64,000 nucleotides of DNA, taken from positions 17,170,945 to 17,234,944 of the forward strand of contig NC_087079.1 in NCBI RefSeq assembly GCF_026151205.1. Direction: 5' to 3'. Position 1 is the stretch's first letter, and every line of letters starts with the position of its first letter. Positions 1-10,911 of this stretch are shown one piece after another. The translations under genes and the position numbers were made by a program. The notes beneath the pieces are model-generated. The model had not been told where the DNA came from and did not search any database. It saw nothing but the letters and a program-made list of their open reading frames with translations. The DNA is from Bolinopsis microptera (Eukaryota > Ctenophora > Tentaculata > Lobata > Bolinopsidae).

Positions 1-200
1 CCCCACCAGCAGCGACGATATCCCTGACAACCCGAGCACACATCCACAAACATCTTGCAACGTGAAAACAACCTGTGGTAAAAGAAGATGACAGAAAAGT
101 TCTTGAATTTTGCGGACGGTACCATCTAATATTAAGACTTAAAGTGAAAGTGCTGGTACCAGCACGATCGTCCGCCATTTACAATTTAAATAATTAATTT

Positions 201-202
<2 letters not shown>
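1..202. other. No gene recognised
   Basis: AT-rich sequence without a supported coding region; the right edge enters a poly-G tract. Confidence 0.4.
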
Positions 203-235
<33 letters not shown>

Positions 236-330
236 GGTAGCAGACCAACAAACTTGGACCAGTGACCAAAACTTTTGAGGGGATCCCAGACCCCAACCGC
301 CAAACGGTGCCTACGGGGCAGCCACCACCC
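203..330. mobile_element. Fragment of the poly-G foldback family
   Basis: A run of 32 G is followed by sequence matching the end of the 3102-4283 element (ACCAACAAACTTGGACCAGT, CCCCAACCGCCAAACGGTGC). Only one arm is present. Confidence 0.7.
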
Positions 331-917
331 GTAGGCACCGTTTAGGTCTCAAATCAAGTTTTACTATTATACCCCTCTTTACTTTTCTTAAAACCTTTTA
401 CTGGTACTAGTAGTAGTATTTCCCCCTTTCTAGTATACTCTATTTATCATCATATCCCTTTACTCCCCTTTACTAATTAGAAACAAATTTAACGGACTTT
501 TACCTGGACGCAGTGGCGTAACGAAGGGCCCCGCTGACCACAGTTTTGCTAGTATCTCAGTTAACTTTTTCAAAATTGTCCCACATTCAAACGACGATTT
601 TTGATCTGCTTTGCGGCCTGGTTATTCCGCAGCCTGGTGCATGGACTGGGCCAGGCTTCTTGGATACTGCTTTATATCTAACTTAAGAGTTCTACAAACC
701 TTTATCTGGACCACCTTTAAACGTGTGTGTAACTCGTCCTTCGTTATCAGCGTACCCGTACCACTCACCATGCCCTGGCTCCCGGAACTGAAGAAAGGTT
801 GTGTCAGATACTTCTGGGAACTGAAGTGATCGAGTGCTTCAAAAAAGAGGGACTAAACATTATTTTAATCATAAATATGCCAAAAGTAGATGTTAAAGGA
901 GTACATAATAGCAAAGT
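330..917. other. Unassigned, with one MITE end
   Basis: No gene seen. GCAGTGGCGTAACGAAGGGC near 509 matches the terminus of the elements at 4794 and 18749, without a partner end. Confidence 0.4.
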
Positions 918-1160
918 ATAAAGAAAGGGAATGTATGTGCAAACTCCAGTATAAAGAAAGGGAATGTATGTGTTGCAAACTCCAGTATAAAGAAAGGGAA
1001 TGTATGTGTTGCAAACTCCAGTATAAAGAAAGGGAATGTATGTGTTGTAGCAAACTCCAGTATAAAGAAAGGGAATGTATGTGTTGCAAACTCCAGTATA
1101 AAGAAAGGGAATGTATGTGTTGTAGCAAACTCCAGTATAAAGAAAGGGAATGTATGTGTT
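918..1160. repeat. 36/39-bp minisatellite
   Basis: About seven units containing CAAACTCCAGTATAAAGAAA; some units have an extra TAG. Open in three frames, which explains several false ORFs. Confidence 0.93.
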
Positions 1161-2237
1161 GACGACAACATAGCCCCAATGAAACGATCCTGATCAAATT
1201 TTATTACGGTTCTGTAGCAGTGTTCCGGGTCGGTTTGATTGATTGAAATGATTGAAAGCCCCTCGTAAGGGGGTTGTCTCTAATGGACTAATTTATTGAT
1301 TACAATCATAATTATAATAAGTTAAAAATAAAGACCCCAATGGGCACTCCTGAAAACATAACTACTAGAAAATATATCAAAACTAAATAGAAAAAAACTG
1401 AGGACAAATGTGATAAAACCGCAACAAATTGCAAAAAATAGAAAATACATTTTGGATTCGTTATTTAATGGCACGCAGCAGAAAATTGTAATAAAAGTCA
1501 AGCAAACGTTATTTTTCCACAAATCACGGTTACAAATGGGTTTGAGATTGAGTTTCAAAATTGATTTCACTGTACGACAAACATATTCTCTTTAAAAATT
1601 TACAGATTATAAACATAGCATTGATTTGGTTTGGTATAAAAGTGATAGAAAACAAATTTAAAACTTAATTCTGGACGTTGGATTTAGCCCCAATTAGCAG
1701 CAAAAACAGTTAGGAATTTCTGTTTCTTGTGGAGCTACGGAGGCCGCTGATTTTGTGGATGAGAAATTTACTCGTCATTTACACAATCATCCCCCTTCTG
1801 CAGCTTCAGTATTGCTTTCTTACATTGTGATTTGAACGCCTTCAGCGATTGGCATGACACTGAATTGAATGCTTCGTCTATCGATGCGTCTACAAATAGG
1901 AGTGGGCCGTTGAAGAATATTGAATTTCTATGTGTGGTAGTATTGCAGTGTAAAATCCGGATTGGAGTATTGTTTATGAGTCGCATGGTTGCAATGTATT
2001 CTGTGTAAAATTATCTTTATCCCGGTTGTTGCGACAAGTGAAAATGCTCTTATTAGGGAAAGGAGTTTACTCGACGTTTCAATGTAACTACATCGTATTC
2101 ATGATCTCAAATTATTTGTTATATAGTAGTGTTGAAAGTATTTTAGTATTGCAGTCATTGAACCATTCATAGTTAGCTTCAGTGATAACTTCTGACTTAG
2201 GAACCTGTGCCAATGTGCCAGGTAACTACTGGAAGTA
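1161..2237. other. No gene recognised
   Basis: Several short ORFs without a recognisable domain. The segment around 1895-1930 (GTGGGCCGTTGAAGAATATT) resembles 19240-19265 and may be repeat-derived. Confidence 0.4.
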
Positions 2238-2568
2238 CATAAGGAATGTATAAAAGGAATGTATAGAAGATATGTATAGAAGGAATGTATAGAAAGAATG
2301 TATAGAAGGAATGTATAAAAGGAATGTATATAAGGATTGTATAGAAGGAATGTATAGAAGGAATGTATAGAAGGAATGTATAGAAGGAATGTATAAAAGG
2401 AATGTATAGAAGGAATGTATAGAAGGAATGTATAGAAGGAATATATACAAGAATGTATAGAAGGAATGTATAAAATGAATGTATAGAAGGAATGTATAGA
2501 AGGAATATATACAGGAATGTATAGAAGGAATGTATAAAATGAATGTATAGAAGGGATGTATAGAAGGT
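2238..2568. repeat. 13-bp minisatellite
   Basis: About 25 degenerate units of GAAGGAATGTATA, with variants GAATGTATAAAA and AATATATACA. Confidence 0.92.
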
Positions 2569-2666
2569 AGCCGGTCATGTGTCCACTGTCCAGTAACTCG
2601 GCAACTAGCTAATTAAACTCGGAAACAAGTCCCGACAACACACACTTGCTGTTGTGCTCTGTTTTT

Positions 2667-2786
2667 AACATTTACTCTCGCTGTCCGCCTACTTTGTACT
2701 GGATGGCACTCATCCGATGGTTTTAACATTTACTCTCACTGCCCGCCTATTTTGTACTGGAATCTGGATGGCACCCATCCGATGGT
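2667..2786. repeat. Two ~55-bp tandem copies
   Basis: AACATTTACTCTC followed by GCCTA and TTTGTACTGG, then GATGGCAC(T/C)CATCCGATGG, is present twice. Confidence 0.75.
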
Positions 2787-3101
2787 ATCTAGTCCGTCAC
2801 CACATCTGTTGCCAAGGAAACTTTATATTTCTTATCAACAATTGATCTTGCTACAGGGCAACTTCAAGTGACAGTAGCTTGGGAAAATGATTATAAACCC
2901 AATTAGCTCACCTTGTTAGCTTTGAAACGACAACTTCACCCAATCATTACTAGAAATCTAGAGGTCATATGAAAATTAAACAGGCTTCCAAATGTAGCTC
3001 TAGTTTAGCTGCTTCCTGGTTTCTACTGCTATAATTTTGGAGACAATATTACATAAATGAATTTTTGTCCCCTTTTTTCTTCCGTCCGTTTTCTTGATTA
3101 A

Positions 3102-3133
<32 letters not shown>

Positions 3134-4208
3134 GGTTGGGGGCGCCAATGGATATTTTTTTATGAAACTTGATTTCGAGAAAGCAGTTGACCAACAAACT
3201 AGGACCAGTGACCGAACTTTTGAGGGGGTCCCCGGTCCCGGACCCCAACCGCCAAACGGTGCCCGTGGGGCAGCCACGCCCATATTTGGTCCAAATTAGG
3301 CCCAAATTAGCCAAATACCCTGAACATGCCCAAAACCCAGATTTTAGGTGCTCTACTTGTAGCTAGTGGTCTCCTGAACTCGTATATGAAATTTCATCAA
3401 GATTGGACAACAAATGACTGAGTTATGAGCCAAAAACCATATGCCCATATTTGGGCATACGCACCAAATTTGGTAGATTTCGTCCCATAAATTGGTCAAA
3501 TATCAATATGAGACTTACTTTATATGAAAGGTAAGCCTAAACTACATATTCTCTGTAAGTTATAGCTTTATATCTGTTTAAATGTGGATACTAAGGCGAA
3601 AAGACCACCAAAAAAGAACTAAATTGCCCGTATCTTGGTTCGCGATATTCGCGGAATTGATCTCATTAAAATTGTAACAACTCAATCAGTTTTCAAAATT
3701 TTTCCATGAAATTTTCGGAATCAACTCGAAATCGCATTTTCATCTTATTTTGAGAACAGATTTTTGATTTAGGCCTCAAAAAAAATTTGGCGGCCAAATT
3801 CTGAATTTTCCGGGAAAATTTACCTTTCATATAAAGTAAGTTTCATTCAAAAATATTGATATTTGACCAATTCATGGGACGAAATCTACCAAATTTGGTG
3901 CGTATGCCCAAATATGGGCATATGGTTTTTGGCTCATAACTCAGTCATTTGTTGTCCAATCTTGATGAAATTTCATATACGAGTTCAGGAGACCACTAGC
4001 TACTAGTAGAGCACCTAAAATCTGGGTTTTGGGCATGTTCAGGGTATTTGGCTAAATTGGGCTTAGTTTGGACCAAATATGGGCGTGGCTGCCCCACGGG
4101 CACCGTTGGGCGGTTGGGGTCCGGGACCCCCTCAAAAGTTCGGTCACTGCGTCTAGTTTGTTGGTCAACTGCTTTCTCGAAATCAAGTTTCACAAAAAAT
4201 ACCATTGG

Positions 4209-4283
<75 letters not shown>
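3102..4283. mobile_element. Foldback element with poly-G and poly-C termini
   Basis: The left end is a run of 31 G, the right end about 74 C. The adjoining arms (about 3133-3535 and 3819-4209) are inverted copies, e.g. GACCAACAAACTAGGACCAG against its complement near 4150-4170, so the whole forms a large hairpin. No coding capacity. No clear target duplication. Confidence 0.88.
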
Positions 4284-4306
4284 TTTAAGCCGTTCGGAAA
4301 TTACCC

Positions 4307-4393
<87 letters not shown>

Positions 4394-4394
4394 G

Positions 4395-4464
<70 letters not shown>
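4307..4464. repeat. (CAGA)n microsatellite
   Basis: About 40 tetranucleotide units with one interruption near 4394. It follows the poly-C end of the foldback element. Confidence 0.97.
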
Positions 4465-4793
4465 ACATCTTGAGATTATTAGTATAGATATAATTTTGCC
4501 AAATTATAAAATAGGCCGACCTCCTGAAAATTAGACCACCATTCTTACCCACATTTGAGAAACTGTTTACCCTAGAAAAATGCAATTATCGTTAGGAAAT
4601 CGATCACCAGTGTCCAGTGATATTATAGTCCAGTACCGAAAAAAAAAATCATGTTCACAGCTGGTTTCAATTATCTTATTCTATATGATAATATATATCG
4701 ACGGTACAATGCGGCTACTCGGTAACTATGTATTATCACCGTAAGTGATATCCGTTCAATAATGAATCAAGCGATTTTGACGAGTGAGTTTTA

Positions 4794-5043
4794 CAGTGGC
4801 GTAACCTTGCCTGTTGGCGCCGCCCGCTGAAAAAGCGCCCCCCTTTTGGCGCCCCTCCCTAAAATTGAACAAATTAGACGATTTTAGAGGATACGACGGT
4901 AAAATCTCTTAAAAAGTGTTTCGGTACCGTAGTTAAGTTTTTCGAAATTGTCCCATAATCAAACGACGATTTGGCGCCCCCCAAGATTGCGCCCCCCCCC
5001 CCCCCGCACAGCGGGGTCGGCGGGCCCCTTCGTTACGCCACTC
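4794..5043. mobile_element. MITE with CAGTGGCGTAAC ends
   Basis: 250 bp with inverted termini CAGTGGCGTAAC and GTTACGCCACT, flanked by the direct repeat AGTTTTA (4787-4793 and 5044-5050). No ORF. Related to 18749-19075. Confidence 0.88.
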
Positions 5044-5325
5044 AGTTTTATTGTCAAAATAGCATTACAATATTATTGATTATATTTATACACCTGCCTG
5101 AAGAGCATAATTAATAACGACACTTTTATTTACACAACTGCCGTTGTAAAATACCAATTAATATCTCAATAGTAATTATGATTCTAGATGATTAACTCAT
5201 TATACCAACAAGAAATGCGGCCGCTTTTCTTTTGTGGGTGGCCGCTCAATTTCCCAATCCGTGATGGCTTATTTTATTATGTTCCATGCAACTTGGGTCC
5301 TCAGTCTTTACTGTTTATAAGCACT

Positions 5326-5590
5326 AGCAGGAACCTGTATAACCCTAAAATGGTGTAAAGACTCAAGAGACTAAAATAATTATTACCTATTTAATTCGCG
5401 TTTTTGACACCGCTTGGGGGTCCAAATTTTGGGCTCTAAGCTCCTATTCCTTGGCCAATTTTTTATTTTTTCATGCTGATTTGAAAAGCATAAAAGCATT
5501 TCACCCAGTCAAAAAAGTTTCAGTTGTATATCTTTTACCTATTTTGCGGAAAGTCGCGTTAAAGTTGATGCCGTGGTGTCAGTAAAATAG
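5326..5590. repeat. ~270-bp dispersed repeat, copy 1
   Basis: Begins GGAACCTGTATAACCCTAAA and ends near GGTGTCAGTAAAATAG. Other copies at 8140-8412, 25793-26062 and a shorter one at 58267-58437. No coding potential. Confidence 0.9.
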
Positions 5591-5591
5591 T

Positions 5592-6170
5592 TAGTACTAG
5601 TATCTGCAATATTTAGTACTAGTATCTGCAATATTTAGTGCTGGTATCTGCAATATTTAGTACTAGTATAATATACAATAATTAGTACTAGTATATGCAA
5701 TATTTAGTACTAGTATATGCAATATTTAGTACTAGTATCTGCAATATTAAGTATTACTATCTGCAATATTTAGATCTAGTATCTGTAATATTAAGTTTCT
5801 ATATGCAATATTTAGTAAGTTTCTATATACAATATTTAGTAAGTTGCAATATTTAGTACTAGTATATGCAATATGTAGTACTAGTATCTACAATATTAAG
5901 TATTACTATCTGCAATATTTAGATCTAGTATCTGCAATATTAAGTTTCTATAGCAATATTTAGTAAGTTTCTATATACAATATTTAGTAAGTTGCAATAT
6001 TTAGTACTAGTATATGCAATATGTAGTACTAGTATCTGCAATATTAAGTATTACTATCTGCAATATTGAGATCTAGTATCTGCAATATTAAGTTTCTATA
6101 TGCAATATTTAGTAAGTTTCTATATGCAATATTTAGTAAGTTGCAATATTTAGTACTAGTATATGCAATA
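5592..6170. repeat. ~22-bp minisatellite with higher-order structure
   Basis: Degenerate units of AGTACTAGTATCTGCAATAT. A block of about 150 bp (start near 5700, 5845, 5995) repeats three times, so units were amplified as a group. Confidence 0.9.
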
Positions 6171-6557
6171 GTACGCCCAATAATAGTCGCCCAATCAGCC
6201 AAATCTATACTGACTCCTTGCTAGTTGCTCTCCTGTATTATATTGTGCATATCTCAATCTTTCAATGACGACAAACAAAATTGACGTTTAAAACATGTTA
6301 TTTTTACGAGGCCCTACCACAACCTGACATCTTATAACAACTTCATCATAAACAATCACACTGCTAAAATCTAGGTAAACTATAGGTAAAAATATAATAT
6401 TAATCATAAGCTTAAATGTACTAATCTTTGTATTCTAAATGGGGAAAAGAAGAAACATTGTCAGTCAGTCGAGAAAATTGTCAGTCAGGCAGCAGGCTAT
6501 ATGGCAGCTTTTCGTATCACTTATATGTTTTAAACAAGTCGCCCTCCACAGTTAGCG
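6171..6557. other. Upstream region of the membrane-protein gene
   Basis: No repeat or ORF recognised. It may hold a promoter, but I see no convincing element. Confidence 0.3.
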
Positions 6558-6720
6558 ATGCAACTATCTGACCCAGACCCAGTGATTTTAGGACCAATAT
6601 TTGGTATCTGTGCGGTAGCCGGAATCATATCCTGCTTCTACTTGATACTTCTGACAGCACAGAGGAGTCTCTCGCTGAGAAATGTTGCGTTTACCTGCTC
6701 AGCTTTCGCTAATCTACTGG
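6558..6720 (+). CDS. Membrane protein exon 1
   Basis: 54 codons plus one base, one clear membrane segment after a short acidic N-terminus. The tandem array begins about 20 bp past the donor. Confidence 0.55.
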
Positions 6721-9477
6721 GTAACTACAATATTTGAGCCTGTAATATCAATTAGATTAAAGCCTGTAATATCAATTAGATTAAAGCCTGTAATATCAAT
6801 TAGATTAAAGCCTATAATATCAATTAGATTAAAGCCTGTAATATCAATTAGATTAAAGCCTGTAATATCAATTAGATTAAAGCCTATAATATCAATTAGA
6901 TTAAAGCCTGTAATATCAATTAGATTAAAGCCTATAATATCAATTAGATTAAAGCCTGTAATATCAATTAGATTAAAGCCTGTAATATCAATTAGATTAA
7001 AGCCTGTAATATCAATTAGATTAAAGCCTGTAATATCAATTAGATTAAAGCCTGTAATATCAATTAGATTAAAGCCTGTAATATCAATTAGATTAAAGCC
7101 TATAATATCAATTAGATTAAAGCCTGTAATATCAATTAGATTAAAGCCTATAATATCAATTAGATTAAAGCCTGTAATATCAATTAGATTAAAGCCTGTA
7201 ATATCAATTAGATTAAAGCCTGTAATATCAATTAGATTAAAGCCTATAATATCAATTAGATTAAAGCCTGTAATATCAATTAGATTAAAGCCTATAATAT
7301 CAATTAGATTAAAGCCTGTAATATCAATTAGATTAAAGCCTATAATATCAATTAGATTAAAGCCTATAATATCAATTAGATTAAAGCCTGTAATATCAAT
7401 TAGATTAAAGCCTATAATATCAATTAGATTAAAGCCTGTAATATCAATTAGATTAAAGCCTGTAATATCAATTAGATTAAAGCCTATAATATCAATTAGA
7501 TTAAAGCCTATAATATCAATTAGATTAAAGCCTATAATATCAATTAGATTAAAGCCTGTAATATCAATTAGATTAAAGCCTGTAATATCAATTAGATTAA
7601 AGCCTATAATATCAATTAGATTAAAGCCTGTAATATCAATTAGATTAAAGCCTATAATATCAATTAGATTAAAGCCTATTATATCAATTAGATTAAAGCT
7701 ACTATAACTGCAATAGCAAGTTCTTATATGAAATAGATTAAAGCTACTATAACTGCAGAATCGAGTTCCCAGAATTGTGGTATGTTTCTCAATTAATAAT
7801 TTGACAAATTTTAGGGTTTGCGATAAGTCCTACGCTGATAGCAACATCACTTATGGTCAAGTTTTCAGTGACTACTTCTATAAGCGCTCTTAAAATTGGT
7901 GAGTTCCAGCGAAAATAACAGTCCAGCGAATATTTTGCAAAAATATAATGAGCTGAGTTTGGGGGCATAAAATGGAGAAAATTTCTATGGAGAAAATGGA
8001 AAAAAACCATTTGGGTAATTCTCCATTTTCTGTACTACTATTTACAAAAAATCTTCGGTCGCTAACCCTTGTCCTTGACTATTAGTCTTTACTGTTAGTA
8101 GCGGACAGCACACGGTTGTCGCTGTCCCGTTTAGTTGCTACTAGCAGGAACCCGTATAACCCTAAAATGGGGTCAAGACTCAAGAGACTAAAATAATTAT
8201 TATCTATTTAATTCGCGTTTTTGACACCACTTGGGGGTTCAAATTTTGGGCTCTAAAACTCCTATTTCTTGGCCAATTTTTAATTTTTTCATGCTAATTT
8301 GGAGGCCATTAAAGCATTTGATCCAGTCAAAAACGTTTCAGTTGTATATCTTTTACGGTTTTTGCGGAAAGTCCCGTTAAAGTTGACGCCGTGGTGTCAG
8401 TAAAATGGTACGGAACCCTCCATATATATCGTCTCGCTTTATATATAGTAAGATGGTAATTATATTAGAAAAGCTATTTTTGCGCGATAATCTGGATTGA
8501 GTACTGTTGGTGCGCGGCGCTAAACTGTTTAAATATTTTGTAATTTATTTCGAGCTAGTATTATTCACTATTATGCACAGATCCGTGTCAGCTTACACAT
8601 TACATCTCAATAATAATCTCAGAATGTTTGTCTGTGTGTGCGCGTGTAATTTCCGATCGGCTTAATCAAGAAAACGGTAAGAGTTTTAAAAATATCACGC
8701 AAAATTGTCTACGCGCCAATAATTATGACATCCCTCTGTACAAGCTACCATATACAAAAAAACCTCGTTCTCTTACCATTGTCCTTGACTCTTTTCTGCC
8801 TTCGGTGTTCGGCACTTGAGTCATCGGGAAAAAAATCTATTAACATTTAATCTGCTATGTGATACTACCTTGTGAATGGCGGTTAATTAAGTAATCTAAT
8901 TTTAATGATCTAATTTTAAAGTAAATGATAATTCGAACTAATATATATTTATACGCCCGCAGGAGATTTAGGGTTCGTTCTGGGAGTGATTGTCTTCTCA
9001 TTCTCGTTCACAAAAAGACACTTTAAGGAGCGACAAAAGGAACTGCTCCTAATTTACACGTTAATGCCCCTGACTAACATTCTGGAAGCCTCCACCACAA
9101 TACCAGTAGTATCACGCAATTCCTCTGTGAAAACAACCTTCTGCCTAATGAACATGGTAACAAATACTGGGTTCATGCTCCTAAACTTGGGGGTCTGTTC
9201 TGCTGCCATCCGCAGTTTCGCTCTCTTGGGATACCGCAAGGTTTATGATGTCACCGTGATAGAAAGCGTACAGTTTAACAGACAATATGCCGTCATGTGT
9301 TACGTCCTGGTTACTCTTTCGTTTCTTCCCAAAGTCACGTACGACGCCTTCAGCTGGGTTACAAACGAGGAAAGGAAGAGTCCGGAGTTTTTCCAACTGA
9401 ACACTTATCTCATGACTCGTATTTTACTCTATACCAGTGCATTCGTGCAGACTTTCTGTGTGGCTAAACTTTCTTGA
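6558..9477 (+). CDS. Multi-pass membrane protein, weakly GPCR-like, 2 exons
   Basis: I do not recognise the family. Exon 1 (6558-6720) starts MQLSDPDPVILGPIFGIC and ends in the donor CTGG|GTAACT; exon 2 (8963-9477) follows CCCGCAG and ends TGA. Phase 1 matches, giving 225 residues. Five or six hydrophobic segments are visible: VILGPIFGICAVAGIISCFY, CSAFANLLGDLGFVLGVIVF, LLIYTLMPLTNIL, CLMNMVTNTGFMLLNLGVC, QYAVMCYVLVTLSFLP, ILLYTSAFVQTFCVA. AIRSFALLGYRKVYD after the fourth resembles the end of TM3 in rhodopsin-like receptors (the DRY position is degenerate). A seven-TM receptor would need more sequence, so this may be truncated, continue in an unseen exon, or be another protein type. Its 2.2-kb intron holds a 24-bp array. 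Confidence 0.6.
6741..7700. repeat. 24-bp minisatellite in the membrane-protein intron
   Basis: About 40 units containing CCTGTAATATCAATTAGATT, with a G/A variant (CCTATAATATC). Because 24 is a multiple of three and no stop occurs, the array reads as a long false ORF. Confidence 0.96.
8140..8412. repeat. ~270-bp dispersed repeat, copy 2
   Basis: Same family as 5326-5590. Similarity to copy 3 continues past the end (CGTCTCGCTTTATAT). Confidence 0.9.
8963..9477 (+). CDS. Membrane protein exon 2
   Basis: Two bases plus 170 codons and TGA. Starts GDLGFVLGVIVFSFSF and carries four to five hydrophobic segments separated by Lys/Arg-rich loops (TKRHFKERQKE). Open over its whole length, unlike the surrounding DNA. 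Confidence 0.65.
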
Positions 9478-9628
9478 TCCTGACAGTTACTCCCGAACAA
9501 TGATTGCAATATCAATATAATATTTGCTTTTTTCTTTGTTTACTCAATTTCTGTTGATATTCCATAGTTATACGAATTCACTCCATTTTTCGTTTTTACA
9601 GAAAATATTTAAATATTATATTTCATTT

Positions 9629-9784
9629 GGAAACGAAGGGAAACACACAATGTTAGGCTTGAATCCTGGAAACGAAGGGAAACACACAATGTTAGGCTTG
9701 AATCCTGGAAACGAAGGGAAACACACAATGTTAGGCTTGAATCCTGGAAACGAAGGGAAACACACAATGTTAGGCTTGAATCCT
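9629..9784. repeat. 39-bp minisatellite, four copies
   Basis: Four perfect copies containing GGAAACGAAGGGAAACACAC. Confidence 0.95.
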
Positions 9785-9924
9785 CCGTTACTAAAATACA
9801 TCTTTAGAGCCTGTAAAACATTTTAGATAAGCACTCTATCAAATTCAATGCGTAGAACGTAGGGTTCTACGCTGTAGGGTGTATCAAAAAGAGACAACCA
9901 AACGATATGTGTTAAGGCCAGAAG

Positions 9925-10299
9925 GAGGGGGCGGGGGGTTAATTGGTTCTACAGGCGGCCTACAAACTGGGGGGGGGGGGGGGGGGGGGCCGGTGGGGCG
10001 GGGGGTAATTGGTTCTACAGGCGTCCTACAAACTGGGGGGGGGGGGGGGGCCGGTGGGGCGGGGGGGGGGGTAATTGGTTCTACAGGCGTCCTACAAACT
10101 GGGGGGGGGGGGGGGGGCGGTGGGGCGGGGGTAATTGGTTCTACAGGCGTCCTACAAACTGGGGGGGGGGGGGGGGGGCGGTGGGGCGGGGGGGGGGGTA
10201 ATTGGTTCTACAGGCGTCCTACAAACTGGGGGGGGGGGGGGGGGGGCGGTGGGGCGGGGGGGGGGGGGGTAATTGGTTCTACAGGCGTCCTACAAACTA
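9925..10299. repeat. ~60-bp G-rich minisatellite
   Basis: Six copies of GGTTCTACAGGCGTCCTACA separated by G runs of varying length. Multiple G runs per unit could form quadruplex structures. Confidence 0.92.
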
Positions 10300-10802
10300 A
10301 TTACATCATTCTTGCTATTGGTCTTCTCGGGTATCAGAACGTCTGTAACACCACCAGTTATTACCAATGTCCACTTCAACAATTTTCCCACAGTGATGTG
10401 CCACCATACAATATATCAATCGAATAACGAATTACCAACACAACTATTTAATAGGGCTCCACCAGCCACCTCGGGCTATATCGCTACTGGTCGAATTGTG
10501 TGGCATGTGCTTGCGGACTGTATTTTCAGCGGGCGGCATGAGCACAGGGCTAAGGTCACCCGGGGTATATAAAAGCACATGCCGCGTTGGTGGATATAAA
10601 ATCAAGTGCTGAGATTGCTGATCATTGCAGGTATATGTATTTTATTCTATCAAATGTATCATTTAGTCCGAAATCTGAAGATGTCTAATAGGGCTAATAG
10701 TAATTAAAGTTTAAAAAGTTTAAAAAGTGAAAGGTAAAAAGTGAGATTACAGAATTGGACGCTTACAATTTTACTTTTTTAAGGTGAACTCTCCCAACTC
10801 AC
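10300..10802. other. Expected place of the RENBP-like last exon; not found
   Basis: I read the minus strand here and further down for a GEWFGYL or FHVPR-like exon and saw none. A plus-strand ORF of 99 codons (10273-10572) has no recognisable domain. GGTATATAAAAGC at 10564 is TATA-like but unsupported. Confidence 0.4.
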
Positions 10803-10911
10803 ATGAACCATAGCGTAGTCGAATACTCTGGAGAAGTTGTTGAGGAACTTTCTTTCACCGGAGATCTTGTAAGAGGTAATTAGAGCTATCATGGCTTCCG
10901 TAACAGGCCAC
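10803..10911 (-). CDS. RENBP: RENBP-like exon 10, last exon found
   Basis: One base plus 36 codons: WPVTEAMIALITSYKISGER and KFLNNFSRVFDYAMVH. Glu344 of TEAM, expected at the active site, is kept. The donor CAT|GTGAGT is good, but if it is not used the frame reads VSWESSP and stops, giving a protein without the C-terminal FHVPR region. Confidence 0.9.

Noticed and set aside
2099-2578. 159-codon ORF rich in SIHSFYTF
   Set aside because: Translation of the 13-bp minisatellite.
4048-4487. ORFs with poly-Pro and TDRQ repeats
   Set aside because: Translation of the poly-C end of the foldback element and the (CAGA)n microsatellite.
6682-7707. 341-codon ORF of KPVISIRL repeats
   Set aside because: It is the 24-bp intronic array read in frame; a multiple-of-three unit without stops gives a false ORF.
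9879-10427. 182-codon Gly-rich ORF
   Set aside because: Made of the G-rich minisatellite; no domain.
10560-10576. TATA box GGTATATAAAAGC
   Set aside because: Motif is good, but no downstream gene on the plus strand could be recognised.
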